Source: Actinomycetota bacterium
GTDB lineage: Bacteria; Actinomycetota; AC-67
Assembly (NCBI GenBank): GCA_040905475.1
Contig: JBBDRM010000117.1
Location: forward strand, 5,309 to 69,308
Direction: 5' to 3'
Length of the DNA: 64,000 nt
Shown here: positions 24,656 through 32,644 of the stretch, piece after piece
Layout: every line of letters begins with the position of its first letter
How positions within the stretch are numbered: position 1 is the stretch's first letter
Position numbers and translations under genes: made by a program
The notes under the pieces: model-generated
Seen by the model: only the letters and a program-made list of their open reading frames with translations
Told to the model about the DNA's origin: nothing
Database searches by the model: none

Positions 24656-25363
24656 ATGAGCGACCAGGATCTCGAGAAGGTCGATTCCGGCCGAAGAGAT
24701 TTCCTCAAGAAGTCGATCGTTGCAGGCGCCGTCGTTTGGGGCGCTCCGGCGGTAACCTCGCTGCCGGGCGGCCGCGCCTGGGCGCAGACGTACGGGGAGT
24801 GCTCGTGTAACGGCGACGCGTACGGGCTCCGGCTGATCATCCCGGCCCTGGGGCTCGATCAGACGCTCGGCGTCGACGGTAGCCTCGTCAACGTGTCCCC
24901 GATCGCGATCCCCGTCGTGGGCGGCAGCGTCGCCGCGACGGCGGTGACCGGCCTCGACGGCAGCAGCGTCAACGGCGCCTGCTTCGGCCGGGCTTCCGTC
25001 GCGACGCTCGACTTGCAGGTGGGACCCGCGCTCGCGCCGATCCTGACGGTCGCCGCATCCATCATCACGGCGGATGCGTCGGCCTCGTGCCCGCCCTGCG
25101 CGACGAGCGGCCAATCGTCCATCGCGAACCTGGTGGTCAACGGGATCACCGTCAACGCGACCAGCGCCTGCAACAACGACGTCCTGAACCTCGGGCTCGT
25201 CGTGATCAACCAGCAGAGCTGCGACGCGGAGGGCAACCTCACCGTCAACGCGATCCACATCACGGTGCCCGGCATCATCGAGGTCATCGTGTCGCACGCC
25301 GTGGCCGGAGCAGGCGACGGTGCGGCCGGGGGCAGCGACTGTCCCTGCGTGGCCTGCGCGTAG
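24656..25363 (+). CDS. Tat-exported Cys-rich protein of unknown function
   Basis: The 235 aa product has a Tat signal (RRDFLKKS at 13-20, hydrophobic run 21-36, likely cut AWA-QT at 43/44). The mature part is Val/Ala/Asn-rich beta-like sequence (GLRLIIPALGLDQTLGVDGS, HITVPGIIEVIVSHAVAGAG) with cysteine pairs at CSC near its start, CPPC in the middle and CPCVACA at the very end. It resembles choice-of-anchor-type secreted proteins but I cannot name a family. It sits between the PqqD/nucleotidyltransferase operon and the HPr-kinase-like gene and could be their substrate. Confidence 0.65.
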   Translation: MSDQDLEKVDSGRRDFLKKSIVAGAVVWGAPAVTSLPGGRAWAQTYGECSCNGDAYGLRLIIPALGLDQTLGVDGSLVNVSPIAIPVVGGSVAATAVTGLDGSSVNGACFGRASVATLDLQVGPALAPILTVAASIITADASASCPPCATSGQSSIANLVVNGITVNATSACNNDVLNLGLVVINQQSCDAEGNLTVNAIHITVPGIIEVIVSHAVAGAGDGAAGGSDCPCVACA

Positions 25364-25379
25364 CTCGATCCAGGCGGAC

Positions 25380-25418
25380 GCCCGTCCGGACGGCGCCGAA
25401 GGCGCCGGCCGGGCGGGC
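25380..25418 (+). terminator. Strong hairpin after the Tat-exported protein gene
   Basis: Bases 25380-25397 pair with 25401-25418 over 18 positions with one mismatch and one G-T pair, loop GAA. It starts 17 bases after the stop at 25363. No T-run follows, as is common in GC-rich genomes. It separates the exported-protein gene from the kinase-like gene. Confidence 0.7.
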
Positions 25419-25511
25419 GTTGCCACATCCGGCGTGAAACGGCCGCCGGGCCCGGCGGGTGGCATCACCGCGCACACGCCCCTACCCTGAACAACGGGAA
25501 GGAGCGCAGCC

Positions 25512-26372
25512 GTGAACCCATCCGAGGCGTGGGCACTCGACGAAGGCTTCCGTGTGCTCGCGTATGCGTTCCGCATCCGGACGACCTCTCCTACGTGCGC
25601 CGAGCTCGTGCTTCAGGCCGTCGGCTCCTGCCGCAGCCCCGATGTCCCCGACGACGCGCCCACGTTTCATCTCGAGGACGGCGGCGAGCTCTCGCGCCTG
25701 ACCCTGGACGACGCGCTGCTCCTCAAGAACGCGAAGCGCGGGAACGCCTTCGCGCGACTCGTCTGGCACATCATGAACAACGCCGTCGCCGAGGCACGAC
25801 ACGTGCTCGTGGTTCACGCCGGAGTCGTCGTCGCTCCCGACGGGAATGCCGTCGTGCTTCCGGCAACCTCGGGCGGGGGCAAGACCACCCTCACCGCCGG
25901 GCTCGTCCGCGCCGGGTTCGACTTCCTCTCCGACGAGATGATGGCGATCGATCCCGTATCCCTGCGCGTTCTCCCCGTGCCGCGCTCACTGTTCATGAAA
26001 CCGGGCACGTTCGAGGCGCTCGGCGTGCAGCCGCCCGACGTCTCAGAGGCGGCTCGCCTCCTCCTCGACGGAACCTGGCCGGTGACGCCGGACGATCTAC
26101 GTCCCGGCTCTCTCGGCGGTCCCGCCCCGGTCCGGACGGTCATCGCGCCCACCTACCGCCCGGGCTCCGAGACCCGGATCGAGCGCGTGTCGCGCGCCGC
26201 CGGCTTGTCCGACCTGGCCGGCCAGGCCTTCAACCTCGAGATGTTCGGCGGTGCGGCCGGGATCGAGCTCCTGGCCGAGGTCGTCCGCCCGGCGTCGTGC
26301 TACCGGCTCGCCGTCGGCCGGCTGGACGAGGCCGTCGCGGCCGTGTCCGAGGCGGCGGCCGCGCCTGCCTGA
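25512..26372 (+). CDS. HPr-kinase-like P-loop ATPase (HprK-related)
   Basis: The 286 aa protein from the GTG at 25512 (AAGGAG upstream) has a Walker A ATSGGGKTTLTAGL (118-131) after HVLVVHAGVVVAPDGNAVVL and then FDFLSDEMMAID (135-146). This is the HprK C-terminal layout found in HprK-related kinases of polysaccharide and exosortase-type loci rather than in sugar-PTS regulation. No HPr is encoded nearby. It may phosphorylate a peptide or sugar in a system with the PqqD-like and nucleotidyltransferase proteins. Its last 73 bases overlap the 3' end of the epimerase gene on the other strand. Confidence 0.72.
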   Translation: MNPSEAWALDEGFRVLAYAFRIRTTSPTCAELVLQAVGSCRSPDVPDDAPTFHLEDGGELSRLTLDDALLLKNAKRGNAFARLVWHIMNNAVAEARHVLVVHAGVVVAPDGNAVVLPATSGGGKTTLTAGLVRAGFDFLSDEMMAIDPVSLRVLPVPRSLFMKPGTFEALGVQPPDVSEAARLLLDGTWPVTPDDLRPGSLGGPAPVRTVIAPTYRPGSETRIERVSRAAGLSDLAGQAFNLEMFGGAAGIELLAEVVRPASCYRLAVGRLDEAVAAVSEAAAAPA

Positions 26373-27304
26373 GCCGCGCGGCGCTCCTCGAACCAGGCGA
26401 CCGTTCGCGCAACCGACTCTTCCCACACCGCCTTCGGCTCGAAGCCGAGCAGTCGCTTGGCGGCCGAGATGTCGGCGTGCGTCCGACGGATGTCGCCGGC
26501 GCGCTTCGGCGTGCGGATCGGATCCACCCAGCGCCCGACCGCGTTCGAAACCTCTCGCAGAACCTCGTTGATCGTCTTCGGGTCTCCCCCGGCCACGTTG
26601 ATCACGGCGCCGTTGGCCTCCGGTCCGGCAGTCGCCGCGGCGATGTTCGCTCGTACCACGTCGTCGATATAGGAGAAGTCGCGGGACTGCTCGCCGTCCC
26701 AGTGAACCTCCGGGGCCTTTCCTTCAACGAGCGCCGCGACGAACGCGGGGAAGACCGCTGCGTACTTCGACTCGGGCCGCTGGCCGGGACCGAACACGTT
26801 GAAATACCGGAGCGAAACCGTGGAGAGACCCTTGAGGTGCGTCCACACCCGGCAGTACTGCTCGGCGGAGAGCTTGCTGACGGCGTAGGGCGACAGGGGC
26901 GACGGCGTCATCGCCTCGTGCTGGCGTCCTTCGGCGACGTCGCCGTACACGCTCGAGCTCGAGGCGTACACCACGCGACGGACGCCGGCCTCCTCCGCGG
27001 CGACCAGCAGGTTGAGCGTCCCGGTGATGTTGCAAGACTCGCTCAGTACCGGATCGTCGACCGAGCGCGGAACGCTTCGCAGGGCGGCTTGATGGAAGAT
27101 CACGTCGACTCCCGCGCAGGACGGTGCGAGCCCCTCGGGGTCCCTGAGGTCGGCGCGCACGAAGGTTGCACCGTCGGGGATGTTCTCCTCGAATCCGGTG
27201 AGCAGGTTGTCGAGTACGCGGACACGCCATCCGTCGGCGAGCAGCGCGCGAGAAATGGCCGAGCCGATGAACCCGGCTCCTCCGGTCACCAGTGCGTTCT
27301 TCAT
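26300..27304 (-). CDS. NAD-dependent epimerase/dehydratase (extended SDR, GalE/WbpP type)
   Basis: The 334 aa protein has the NAD motif VTGGAGFIGSAISRALL (6-22), YASSSSVYGDV (Ser117/118 region), the catalytic Y140-x-x-x-K144 in SPYAVSKLSAEQY, RYFNVFGPGQRP, and RDFSYIDDVVRAN, all typical of UDP-sugar 4-epimerases. AGGAAGGA upstream favours the ATG at 27304 over a TTG six codons earlier. The final 25 residues (Ala/Ser/Thr-rich) lie over the end of the convergent kinase-like gene and are outside the fold. It is last in the long minus-strand operon. Confidence 0.88.
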   Translation of the reverse strand: MKNALVTGGAGFIGSAISRALLADGWRVRVLDNLLTGFEENIPDGATFVRADLRDPEGLAPSCAGVDVIFHQAALRSVPRSVDDPVLSESCNITGTLNLLVAAEEAGVRRVVYASSSSVYGDVAEGRQHEAMTPSPLSPYAVSKLSAEQYCRVWTHLKGLSTVSLRYFNVFGPGQRPESKYAAVFPAFVAALVEGKAPEVHWDGEQSRDFSYIDDVVRANIAAATAGPEANGAVINVAGGDPKTINEVLREVSNAVGRWVDPIRTPKRAGDIRRTHADISAAKRLLGFEPKAVWEESVARTVAWFEERRAAQAGAAAASDTAATASSSRPTASR

Positions 27305-27340
27305 CGGTTCCTTCCTATCCAACTCTTATCGCTCGAACGA

Positions 27341-28147
27341 TCAGCGGAACGAGCGGACCAGATGCACGGCCGTGCGGAGCTCCGGCCGCAGGCGAAGCGA
27401 CCGGCGGAACGCGACCCGCGCCTCCGCGGTCTCGCCCATGCTTGCCGACATAAGACCGATCCGCTTCCACCGGAATGCCGCCGCCCGGGGATGCGTCTCG
27501 AAGTAGTCCTCGTACATCTCGAGCAGCAACTTCTGGCACCGTACACGCTCCGCCGTCCCGTTGAGGTTCCGCGGTCCGTCGTGGAGCCGGTAGATCACCC
27601 CGACGCGCGGAACCGTCGAGACGATCGCATCGCGCGCAACGCGCAGCCACCATTCGATGTCCACCGATCCGGCGAACCGCTCGTCGAAGCGCGGGGCGGC
27701 ATCGCGGGACACCGTGACCTGGCCGAGCTGGGGCGTCATCGCGTCCAGGATCGAGTCGTACACATTGCCCTCGAGGAGCCGATCGTCGCCGGCCGAACCG
27801 TCGCTCCCTTGCCGGAAGCAGACCGACACCGGTGCCCGCTCCATGCCCTCGCGCCCCATCGCGAGCCGCTCGGGGACGTACAGGTCGTCGTCGTCGAGGA
27901 ACGCAACGTACCGGCCCCGCGCCGCGTCGAGGCCGGTGTTCCGTGCGGCCGGCTCGCCGCCGTTGGTCGGGCGCCGGACGACCCGCACGCGCGGATCATC
28001 CGGCCCCGTCGCTGGAACCGGGCTCGCGTCGTCGACGACGATGCACTCGAAGTCCTCGACGGTCTGCGCGAGCACGGAGGCGATCGCCTCGTCGAGCAGC
28101 GCCTGCCGGTTGTAGGTCGTGATGACGACGCTGAACAGCGGGTCCAT
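27341..28147 (-). CDS. Family 2 glycosyltransferase
   Basis: The 268 aa protein starts FSVVITTYNRQALLDEAIAS and continues with VVDDASPVPATGPDDPRVRV and RYVAFLDDDDLYVPERL, the nucleotide-sugar and metal-binding DDD site of GT2 (GT-A fold). DIEWWLRVARD is the acceptor-side motif. A C-terminal TPR-like segment follows (AAFRWKRIGLMSASMGETAE). It adds one sugar to the lipid-linked glycan in the cytosol. I prefer the ATG at 28147; one at 28165 overlaps the upstream stop but lacks a good ribosome site. Confidence 0.88.
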   Translation of the reverse strand: MDPLFSVVITTYNRQALLDEAIASVLAQTVEDFECIVVDDASPVPATGPDDPRVRVVRRPTNGGEPAARNTGLDAARGRYVAFLDDDDLYVPERLAMGREGMERAPVSVCFRQGSDGSAGDDRLLEGNVYDSILDAMTPQLGQVTVSRDAAPRFDERFAGSVDIEWWLRVARDAIVSTVPRVGVIYRLHDGPRNLNGTAERVRCQKLLLEMYEDYFETHPRAAAFRWKRIGLMSASMGETAEARVAFRRSLRLRPELRTAVHLVRSFR

Positions 28148-28158
28148 CGAAGGCGTCC

Positions 28159-29121
28159 TCACCATCTCCGCGGCGGAGGCAGCACGTCGCGGCGAACCGC
28201 GAGCGCGGTCCGAACGCGGGCCTCGCGCATCTCACGGGAGACGGCGGTGATCACGCGTGCCGTGCCGGCGCGGAGCCGGGCGCCTCGCGGAACCCGCTCG
28301 AAGGCGGGCTCGTATCCCATCGCGCGGATCTGCGCGCCTGCGAGCGCTTCGAACAGCGCGACGTCCTCCTTCGTCATGTCGCGCGTCCAGTCGCGAAGCC
28401 CTTTCACCGGCGCCCCCTGCGCGTTGCGATGGTAGGCGGGAACGCCGTTGCCCGAAGCCCGATCCGGGTACGAGAGCATCTCCGGCGCGTAGAGCAGTCC
28501 TGCCAGGTCGCAGATCCGCCGGAGCTCGCGCTCGGGCTCGTCGACCAGGTCCTCGTAGTGGACCTCGAGGTACCGCTCGGGCCCGAGCGTGCGGCCGGCG
28601 CGCCGCGCGGCCAGCGTCCAGTGAGACCACACCTGCGCCGCCTCGGCGAGCGTATTCGGCCACCACGGCATCTGCAGCAAGGAGAGCGCGACGTCCCGGC
28701 CGTCCCGCACGAGGTGCACGAACCGTCCGCCCGGGAAGATCTCCGCCAGCAACCCCACGTCGAGCGCGTAGTTCGGGGTCTTGTCCCCCCAGCGCTCCTT
28801 GCCCTTCTCGGCGGCGTACGCCATGAAAACCGCGTCGATCACCGCAGCGAAGGACGGCCGGTCGAGGGCGCGCACACCGCGCAGAACCGTCTCGGCGTCG
28901 ATCCCCCATTCGCCGAAGCGGTACGTGCGGATCACGTCGGCCGCCATGCGCTCCGCATCGACCGCGCCCGCCCGTCCGTACCGACGGCGAACCGCCCACA
29001 TCGACGTGATGAAATGCGACTCAGGCGGGATGGCGAGCATCGGGTGCGCGTCGAGCATCGCGCGGAGCATGGTCGTCCCCGACCGCGCGCATCCCACCAC
29101 GAACACCGGAGAGCCCGTCAT
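28159..29121 (-). CDS. PAPS-dependent sulfotransferase family protein
   Basis: The 320 aa protein begins VFVVGCARSGTTMLRAMLDA (PAPS loop, about 6-25). It has FVHLVRDGRDVALSLLQMPW for the 3'-phosphate and KGLRDWTRDMTKEDVALFEA near the end, as in the large sulfotransferase 3-like family. It is predicted to sulfate the glycan or a precursor. Its ATG overlaps the stop of the WecA-like gene (ATGA). It is more similar in layout to the one at 45122 than to those at 18207 and 48800. Confidence 0.87.
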   Translation of the reverse strand: MTGSPVFVVGCARSGTTMLRAMLDAHPMLAIPPESHFITSMWAVRRRYGRAGAVDAERMAADVIRTYRFGEWGIDAETVLRGVRALDRPSFAAVIDAVFMAYAAEKGKERWGDKTPNYALDVGLLAEIFPGGRFVHLVRDGRDVALSLLQMPWWPNTLAEAAQVWSHWTLAARRAGRTLGPERYLEVHYEDLVDEPERELRRICDLAGLLYAPEMLSYPDRASGNGVPAYHRNAQGAPVKGLRDWTRDMTKEDVALFEALAGAQIRAMGYEPAFERVPRGARLRAGTARVITAVSREMREARVRTALAVRRDVLPPPRRW

Positions 29122-30098
29122 CGCGGATCGCCTCCGAACGTGTCCGCGCGGGCGCGCCCCGGCCAGAGCTGCACGCCGGCTACGAGGCCGCCGAGCGCAA
29201 GCACGCCCGCGAGGACGGCCGCCTTCGTGAACGACACCCGGGACGCGGCGTAGCCCAGCGCCCCGGCGATCGCGCCGGCTCCGCAAAGGATGCCGGTCGA
29301 ACGGAGCCGGGAACCCGTTCGCGTTGCCACGATGTCGTACGAGTGCAGCCGGTCCCCGGACGTGAGCGAGGCGCCCGACCCGAGCCGCCGCGCGACGGTG
29401 AACAGCATCTCGAACGCGAGCACGCCCAGGCAGGCTCCCGCGGCGAGCAGGCCGAGCCAACCGTTCACGGTCGAGACACTCGCGGTGAGCGCGGCCAGGA
29501 GCGTTCCGACCGCGTACGCGCCCCCGTTCCCGAGGAAGATCCTCCCCGGAAGGTTCCAGATCAAGAAGCCCACTCCGGCGCCGGCGAGCGCGAACCCGAG
29601 CGAGCGGATACCCGAACCGCCGGGAGCGGTCGTGGCGAGCGCCGCTCCACCGATCGCTGCCAGCCCGCCGGCCAGGCCGTTCTGTCCGTCGAGCAAGTTG
29701 GTCGCGTTCGCGCAGGCGAGCGTCAGCGCAACGGTTGCGACGCCGGCGAGCGCGCCGAGCGGCTCGACCTCGACACCGCCGGCGGCGAGCACCACGCCCG
29801 CCCCCGTCAACAAGATGAGACGGACCAGCGGCGTCAGCTGCCGGATGTCGTCTGCGAGCCCGGCGGCGAACGCGATCGTCGTGGCGGCGACGATGCTTCC
29901 GGGAAGCCCATCGCCGACGAGCGCGGAAGCGACCAGCGTGGCCGCGACCACGGCAGCGCCACCGAGGACCGACACGGGCCGCGCATGGATGGCGAGCGCC
30001 GGGTCGCTCGGCCGGTCGACGAGATCCGTGGCGAGCCCCACCCGCCGCGCGACGGGGACGAGGACGACGGCGATCCCGAGCGCGACTACGAAGGACAT
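29118..30098 (-). CDS. MraY/WecA-family undecaprenyl-phosphate sugar-1-phosphate transferase
   Basis: The 326 aa membrane protein has about ten hydrophobic segments. Its cytosolic loops keep the family motifs: LVDRPSDPALAIHARPVSVL near the start, AGLADDIRQLTP (Asp pair), ACANATNLLDGQNGLAGGLA (catalytic NxxNxxDGxxGL), and GRIFLGNGGAYAVG. It transfers a sugar-1-phosphate from a UDP-sugar onto undecaprenyl phosphate and so probably starts the repeat unit. It overlaps the sulfotransferase downstream by four bases and the fused transferase upstream by 13. Confidence 0.9.
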   Translation of the reverse strand: MSFVVALGIAVVLVPVARRVGLATDLVDRPSDPALAIHARPVSVLGGAAVVAATLVASALVGDGLPGSIVAATTIAFAAGLADDIRQLTPLVRLILLTGAGVVLAAGGVEVEPLGALAGVATVALTLACANATNLLDGQNGLAGGLAAIGGAALATTAPGGSGIRSLGFALAGAGVGFLIWNLPGRIFLGNGGAYAVGTLLAALTASVSTVNGWLGLLAAGACLGVLAFEMLFTVARRLGSGASLTSGDRLHSYDIVATRTGSRLRSTGILCGAGAIAGALGYAASRVSFTKAAVLAGVLALGGLVAGVQLWPGRARADTFGGDPR

Positions 30099-31879
30099 GG
30101 CCGCACAACCACCACGCTCGTCCGGCCGGCGTGCACGCTGATTTCGCCGACGATGCGCCAGCCGGAGTCCTCGAGCACCTTACGGGCGCGTTCGTTCTCG
30201 GCGTAGACGATCCCGCGCGCCTCGGGGACGCCACGGCGGCCCATGTCGCGGGTGGCCTCGTCCAGCACCGCCACACCCAAACCACGAGCCCGGACGGTCC
30301 GATCGACGCCCCAGACGAATATCTCGGCATCGGGGAACTTCTGGGCGCTCTTCGGGAAGCGCGCCGTCTCCAGTGCGCGCTTGAGGGCCACCGGCCGGAT
30401 CAGCTTCGGAGCCGCCGTGATCGCGGCCGGGATCCCGTACCGCCGGAAGAACCGCTTGTAGAAGGCCGGAACGGAGTCCGCTCCCGAGGCCATCGCGACG
30501 ACGCGCCCTCCCTCGTCCTCGACGACCGCAACGCTGGCGTTGGGGTCGCTCAGGAGCGCCCGGTACAGCTGGCGCATGAAACGGTCCCCCAGCTTCGGGA
30601 GGAAGGCGGACGGAACCGTTTCGCGGTGGAGACGAGCGAGCGTCGGGATGTCGGACCGGCGGGCCAAGCGGACGGTGAAACCCCCTTCGAGCGGAACCGA
30701 GGCCATGCCTTTCTCGGAAAGCACTCGTCGGTACTCACGCACGATGATCTCCTCAACTCTTCGCTCGTCGAACCATTCGACGGCGCGGGTGCGGGCGGCG
30801 GAACCGAGCTTGGCTCGGAGCCCCTCGTCGGCGACCAGCTTCTCGATCGCTGCGGCGAGGTGCTTCGCGTTCCGTGGCGGGACCAGGAACCCTTCGATCC
30901 CGTCGCGCACGACCTCCCGGCAGCCTCGTATGTCGGTGAGAACGAGAGGCCTCGCCATTGCAGCGGCCTCGATCGCCGACCGGGGCAGACCCTCGCGCCA
31001 CGACGCCAGCACGAAGACGTCCATGAGCGCCATTAGGTCCCGGACGTCATCACGATGGCCGGCGAAGATGGTGTGCTCGCGCGCCCGCGTCATCTCGTCG
31101 GGCGGTATCGAGTCCCACTTCTCGGGATCGGATCCGCCCACGACCAGGAACACCGCTTCCGGATGATCCGCCCGAACCGCCGCCGCCGCCTCGAACAGCT
31201 CCCGATAGCCCTTCTCGGCCACCATCCGGCCGACGGCACCGACGACGACCTTTCCCGCCGGGATGCCGAGCTCCTCCCGCAGCCGCTCGATCCGCTCCGT
31301 GGGCACCGCCTCCGGATCGAAGAGCGTCAGATCGATCCCGTTGCCGAGCAGCCTTCCCTTCGGCGGCCGTGCGATCCGCAGGCGGGCCGCCCACGCGCGG
31401 TCCTCCGCGCTCTGGAACAACTCCGAATCGGAGAAGCGCGCCGCGATCCACTCGATACCGAGCACGGCGCCTTTGCGCGCCGGCCGGTCCTCCGGCATCG
31501 CGTAGAGCCCATGCTGTGTGTTGACCACGCACGGCACGCCGGCGAGGCGCGCCGCGACCCGGCCGAGGACCCCGGGCTTCGGGTTGTGCGTGTGCACGAT
31601 GTCGAAGCGCTCTCGGCGCAGGATCCGGTAGAGCTCGAAGAAGGCGCGCAGGTCTGCGCCGAGGCTCCACCCCCGGGTCGCCGCGTGCCAGGGGATGTGG
31701 CGGATCCCCTCGGCTTCCAGCAACGGAACGCAGGCGCCGGGTGCGCTGATCGCGCTCACCTCGTACCCCTCCGCGGCCAGCCGGCGCAACTGCGGGCGGA
31801 GCATGTACCACAGGGTCAGGTCGATGGTGGTGATGTGGACGACGCGCAGGCGCTCACCGGAGCGGCGCCGGCGCTTCAT
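30086..31879 (-). CDS. Family 4 glycosyltransferase fused to a GNAT acetyltransferase domain
   Basis: The 597 aa protein has two parts. Residues 1 to about 385 are a GT4 (GT-B) enzyme: RVVHITTIDLTLWYMLRPQL, DIVHTHNPKPGVLGRVAARL, VVGAVGRMVAEKGYRELFEA, VFVLASWREGLPRSAIEAAA. From about 395 a GNAT domain follows: FTVRLARRSDIPTLARLHRE, with the CoA loop RGLGVAVLDEATRD and YAENERARKVLEDSGW near the end. One chain may add a sugar and acylate it. The ATG at 31879 overlaps the deacetylase stop (ATGA). Confidence 0.85.
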   Translation of the reverse strand: MKRRRRSGERLRVVHITTIDLTLWYMLRPQLRRLAAEGYEVSAISAPGACVPLLEAEGIRHIPWHAATRGWSLGADLRAFFELYRILRRERFDIVHTHNPKPGVLGRVAARLAGVPCVVNTQHGLYAMPEDRPARKGAVLGIEWIAARFSDSELFQSAEDRAWAARLRIARPPKGRLLGNGIDLTLFDPEAVPTERIERLREELGIPAGKVVVGAVGRMVAEKGYRELFEAAAAVRADHPEAVFLVVGGSDPEKWDSIPPDEMTRAREHTIFAGHRDDVRDLMALMDVFVLASWREGLPRSAIEAAAMARPLVLTDIRGCREVVRDGIEGFLVPPRNAKHLAAAIEKLVADEGLRAKLGSAARTRAVEWFDERRVEEIIVREYRRVLSEKGMASVPLEGGFTVRLARRSDIPTLARLHRETVPSAFLPKLGDRFMRQLYRALLSDPNASVAVVEDEGGRVVAMASGADSVPAFYKRFFRRYGIPAAITAAPKLIRPVALKRALETARFPKSAQKFPDAEIFVWGVDRTVRARGLGVAVLDEATRDMGRRGVPEARGIVYAENERARKVLEDSGWRIVGEISVHAGRTSVVVVRPCPS

Positions 31880-32643
31880 TTCGGCCGCCACGGACCGCGA
31901 CGCGCAGCCCGATAGAGGAACGCCTCGCCGTTGAGCCGACCGCGAACCTTCGCCCGGAAGAACATCTGGCCGTCGCTCCGCAGGATCGGGATCCTCGCCA
32001 GCCGGTACGGATCGACGGCGCCGGCACGGTTGACGCGCCAGCCGTCGAGAGCGGCGGTCGTGAACAGGCGGCGAGCGGCACGGTCGGCTTCCGGAGATCC
32101 GATGCCCCAGGGGTACGCGAAGTGGCGGCATCCGACGCCCAGCCGGTCCTCGATCAGCCCTTGCGAACGCCGCATCTCGTCGTCCGCCACCTCCTCGGTG
32201 GCGACCGACAGATCGGTGTGACCGTGCGTGTGAGATCCGATGGTCACCAGACCGGTCGCGACCGCTTCGGCGAGATGCTCCCACGTGAGCGAATCCGCCG
32301 CCGCCGTGTTCACTCCTCCGGTCGCGAGGTACAGCAGCGCCGGCACCTTGTAACGCACGAGGAGCGGCAGGGCGTGGGAATGGAAGTCGAGCGTTCCGTC
32401 GTCGAAGGTCACGACGACCCCGCCGTCGCCGCCGAGCGCCTGCTCGAGCGAACGCGGACGGTCCCGCTCCGTCAGCCTCGCCAGATGCCGCTCGAAAGCC
32501 GCGACGGACAGCTCGATCTCGGACCCATCGTCGCCCAGTCGGTGATACAGCAACACGACGACATCGCCGGGCCGGCGGCGCGTGAACAATCCTGCCGGCA
32601 GGACGGCCGCCTTCGCGGAACGACGAACAAGAGTGGCGAGCAC
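31876..32643 (-). CDS. Polysaccharide deacetylase family (NodB homology) protein
   Basis: The 255 aa protein has DVVVLLYHRLGDDGSEIELS, the NodB metal motif VVVTFDDGTLDF (Asp-Asp), GSHTHGHTDLS (His pair), and HFAYPWGIGSPEADRAA. These belong to the carbohydrate esterase 4 family that removes N-acetyl groups from glycans. No signal peptide is seen, so it may act in the cytosol or be membrane-associated. The GTG at 32643 is chosen because GGAG precedes it and the upstream gene's stop is next to it; the frame extends to 32700. Confidence 0.82.
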   Translation of the reverse strand: MLATLVRRSAKAAVLPAGLFTRRRPGDVVVLLYHRLGDDGSEIELSVAAFERHLARLTERDRPRSLEQALGGDGGVVVTFDDGTLDFHSHALPLLVRYKVPALLYLATGGVNTAAADSLTWEHLAEAVATGLVTIGSHTHGHTDLSVATEEVADDEMRRSQGLIEDRLGVGCRHFAYPWGIGSPEADRAARRLFTTAALDGWRVNRAGAVDPYRLARIPILRSDGQMFFRAKVRGRLNGEAFLYRAARRGPWRPK

Positions 32644-32644
32644 G

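Noticed and set aside
25529-28435. A 968-codon open frame on the plus strand
   Set aside because: It lies antisense to the epimerase and GT2 genes and across the HPr-kinase-like gene, and its translation is Arg/Pro-rich without domains. It is a GC-rich shadow.
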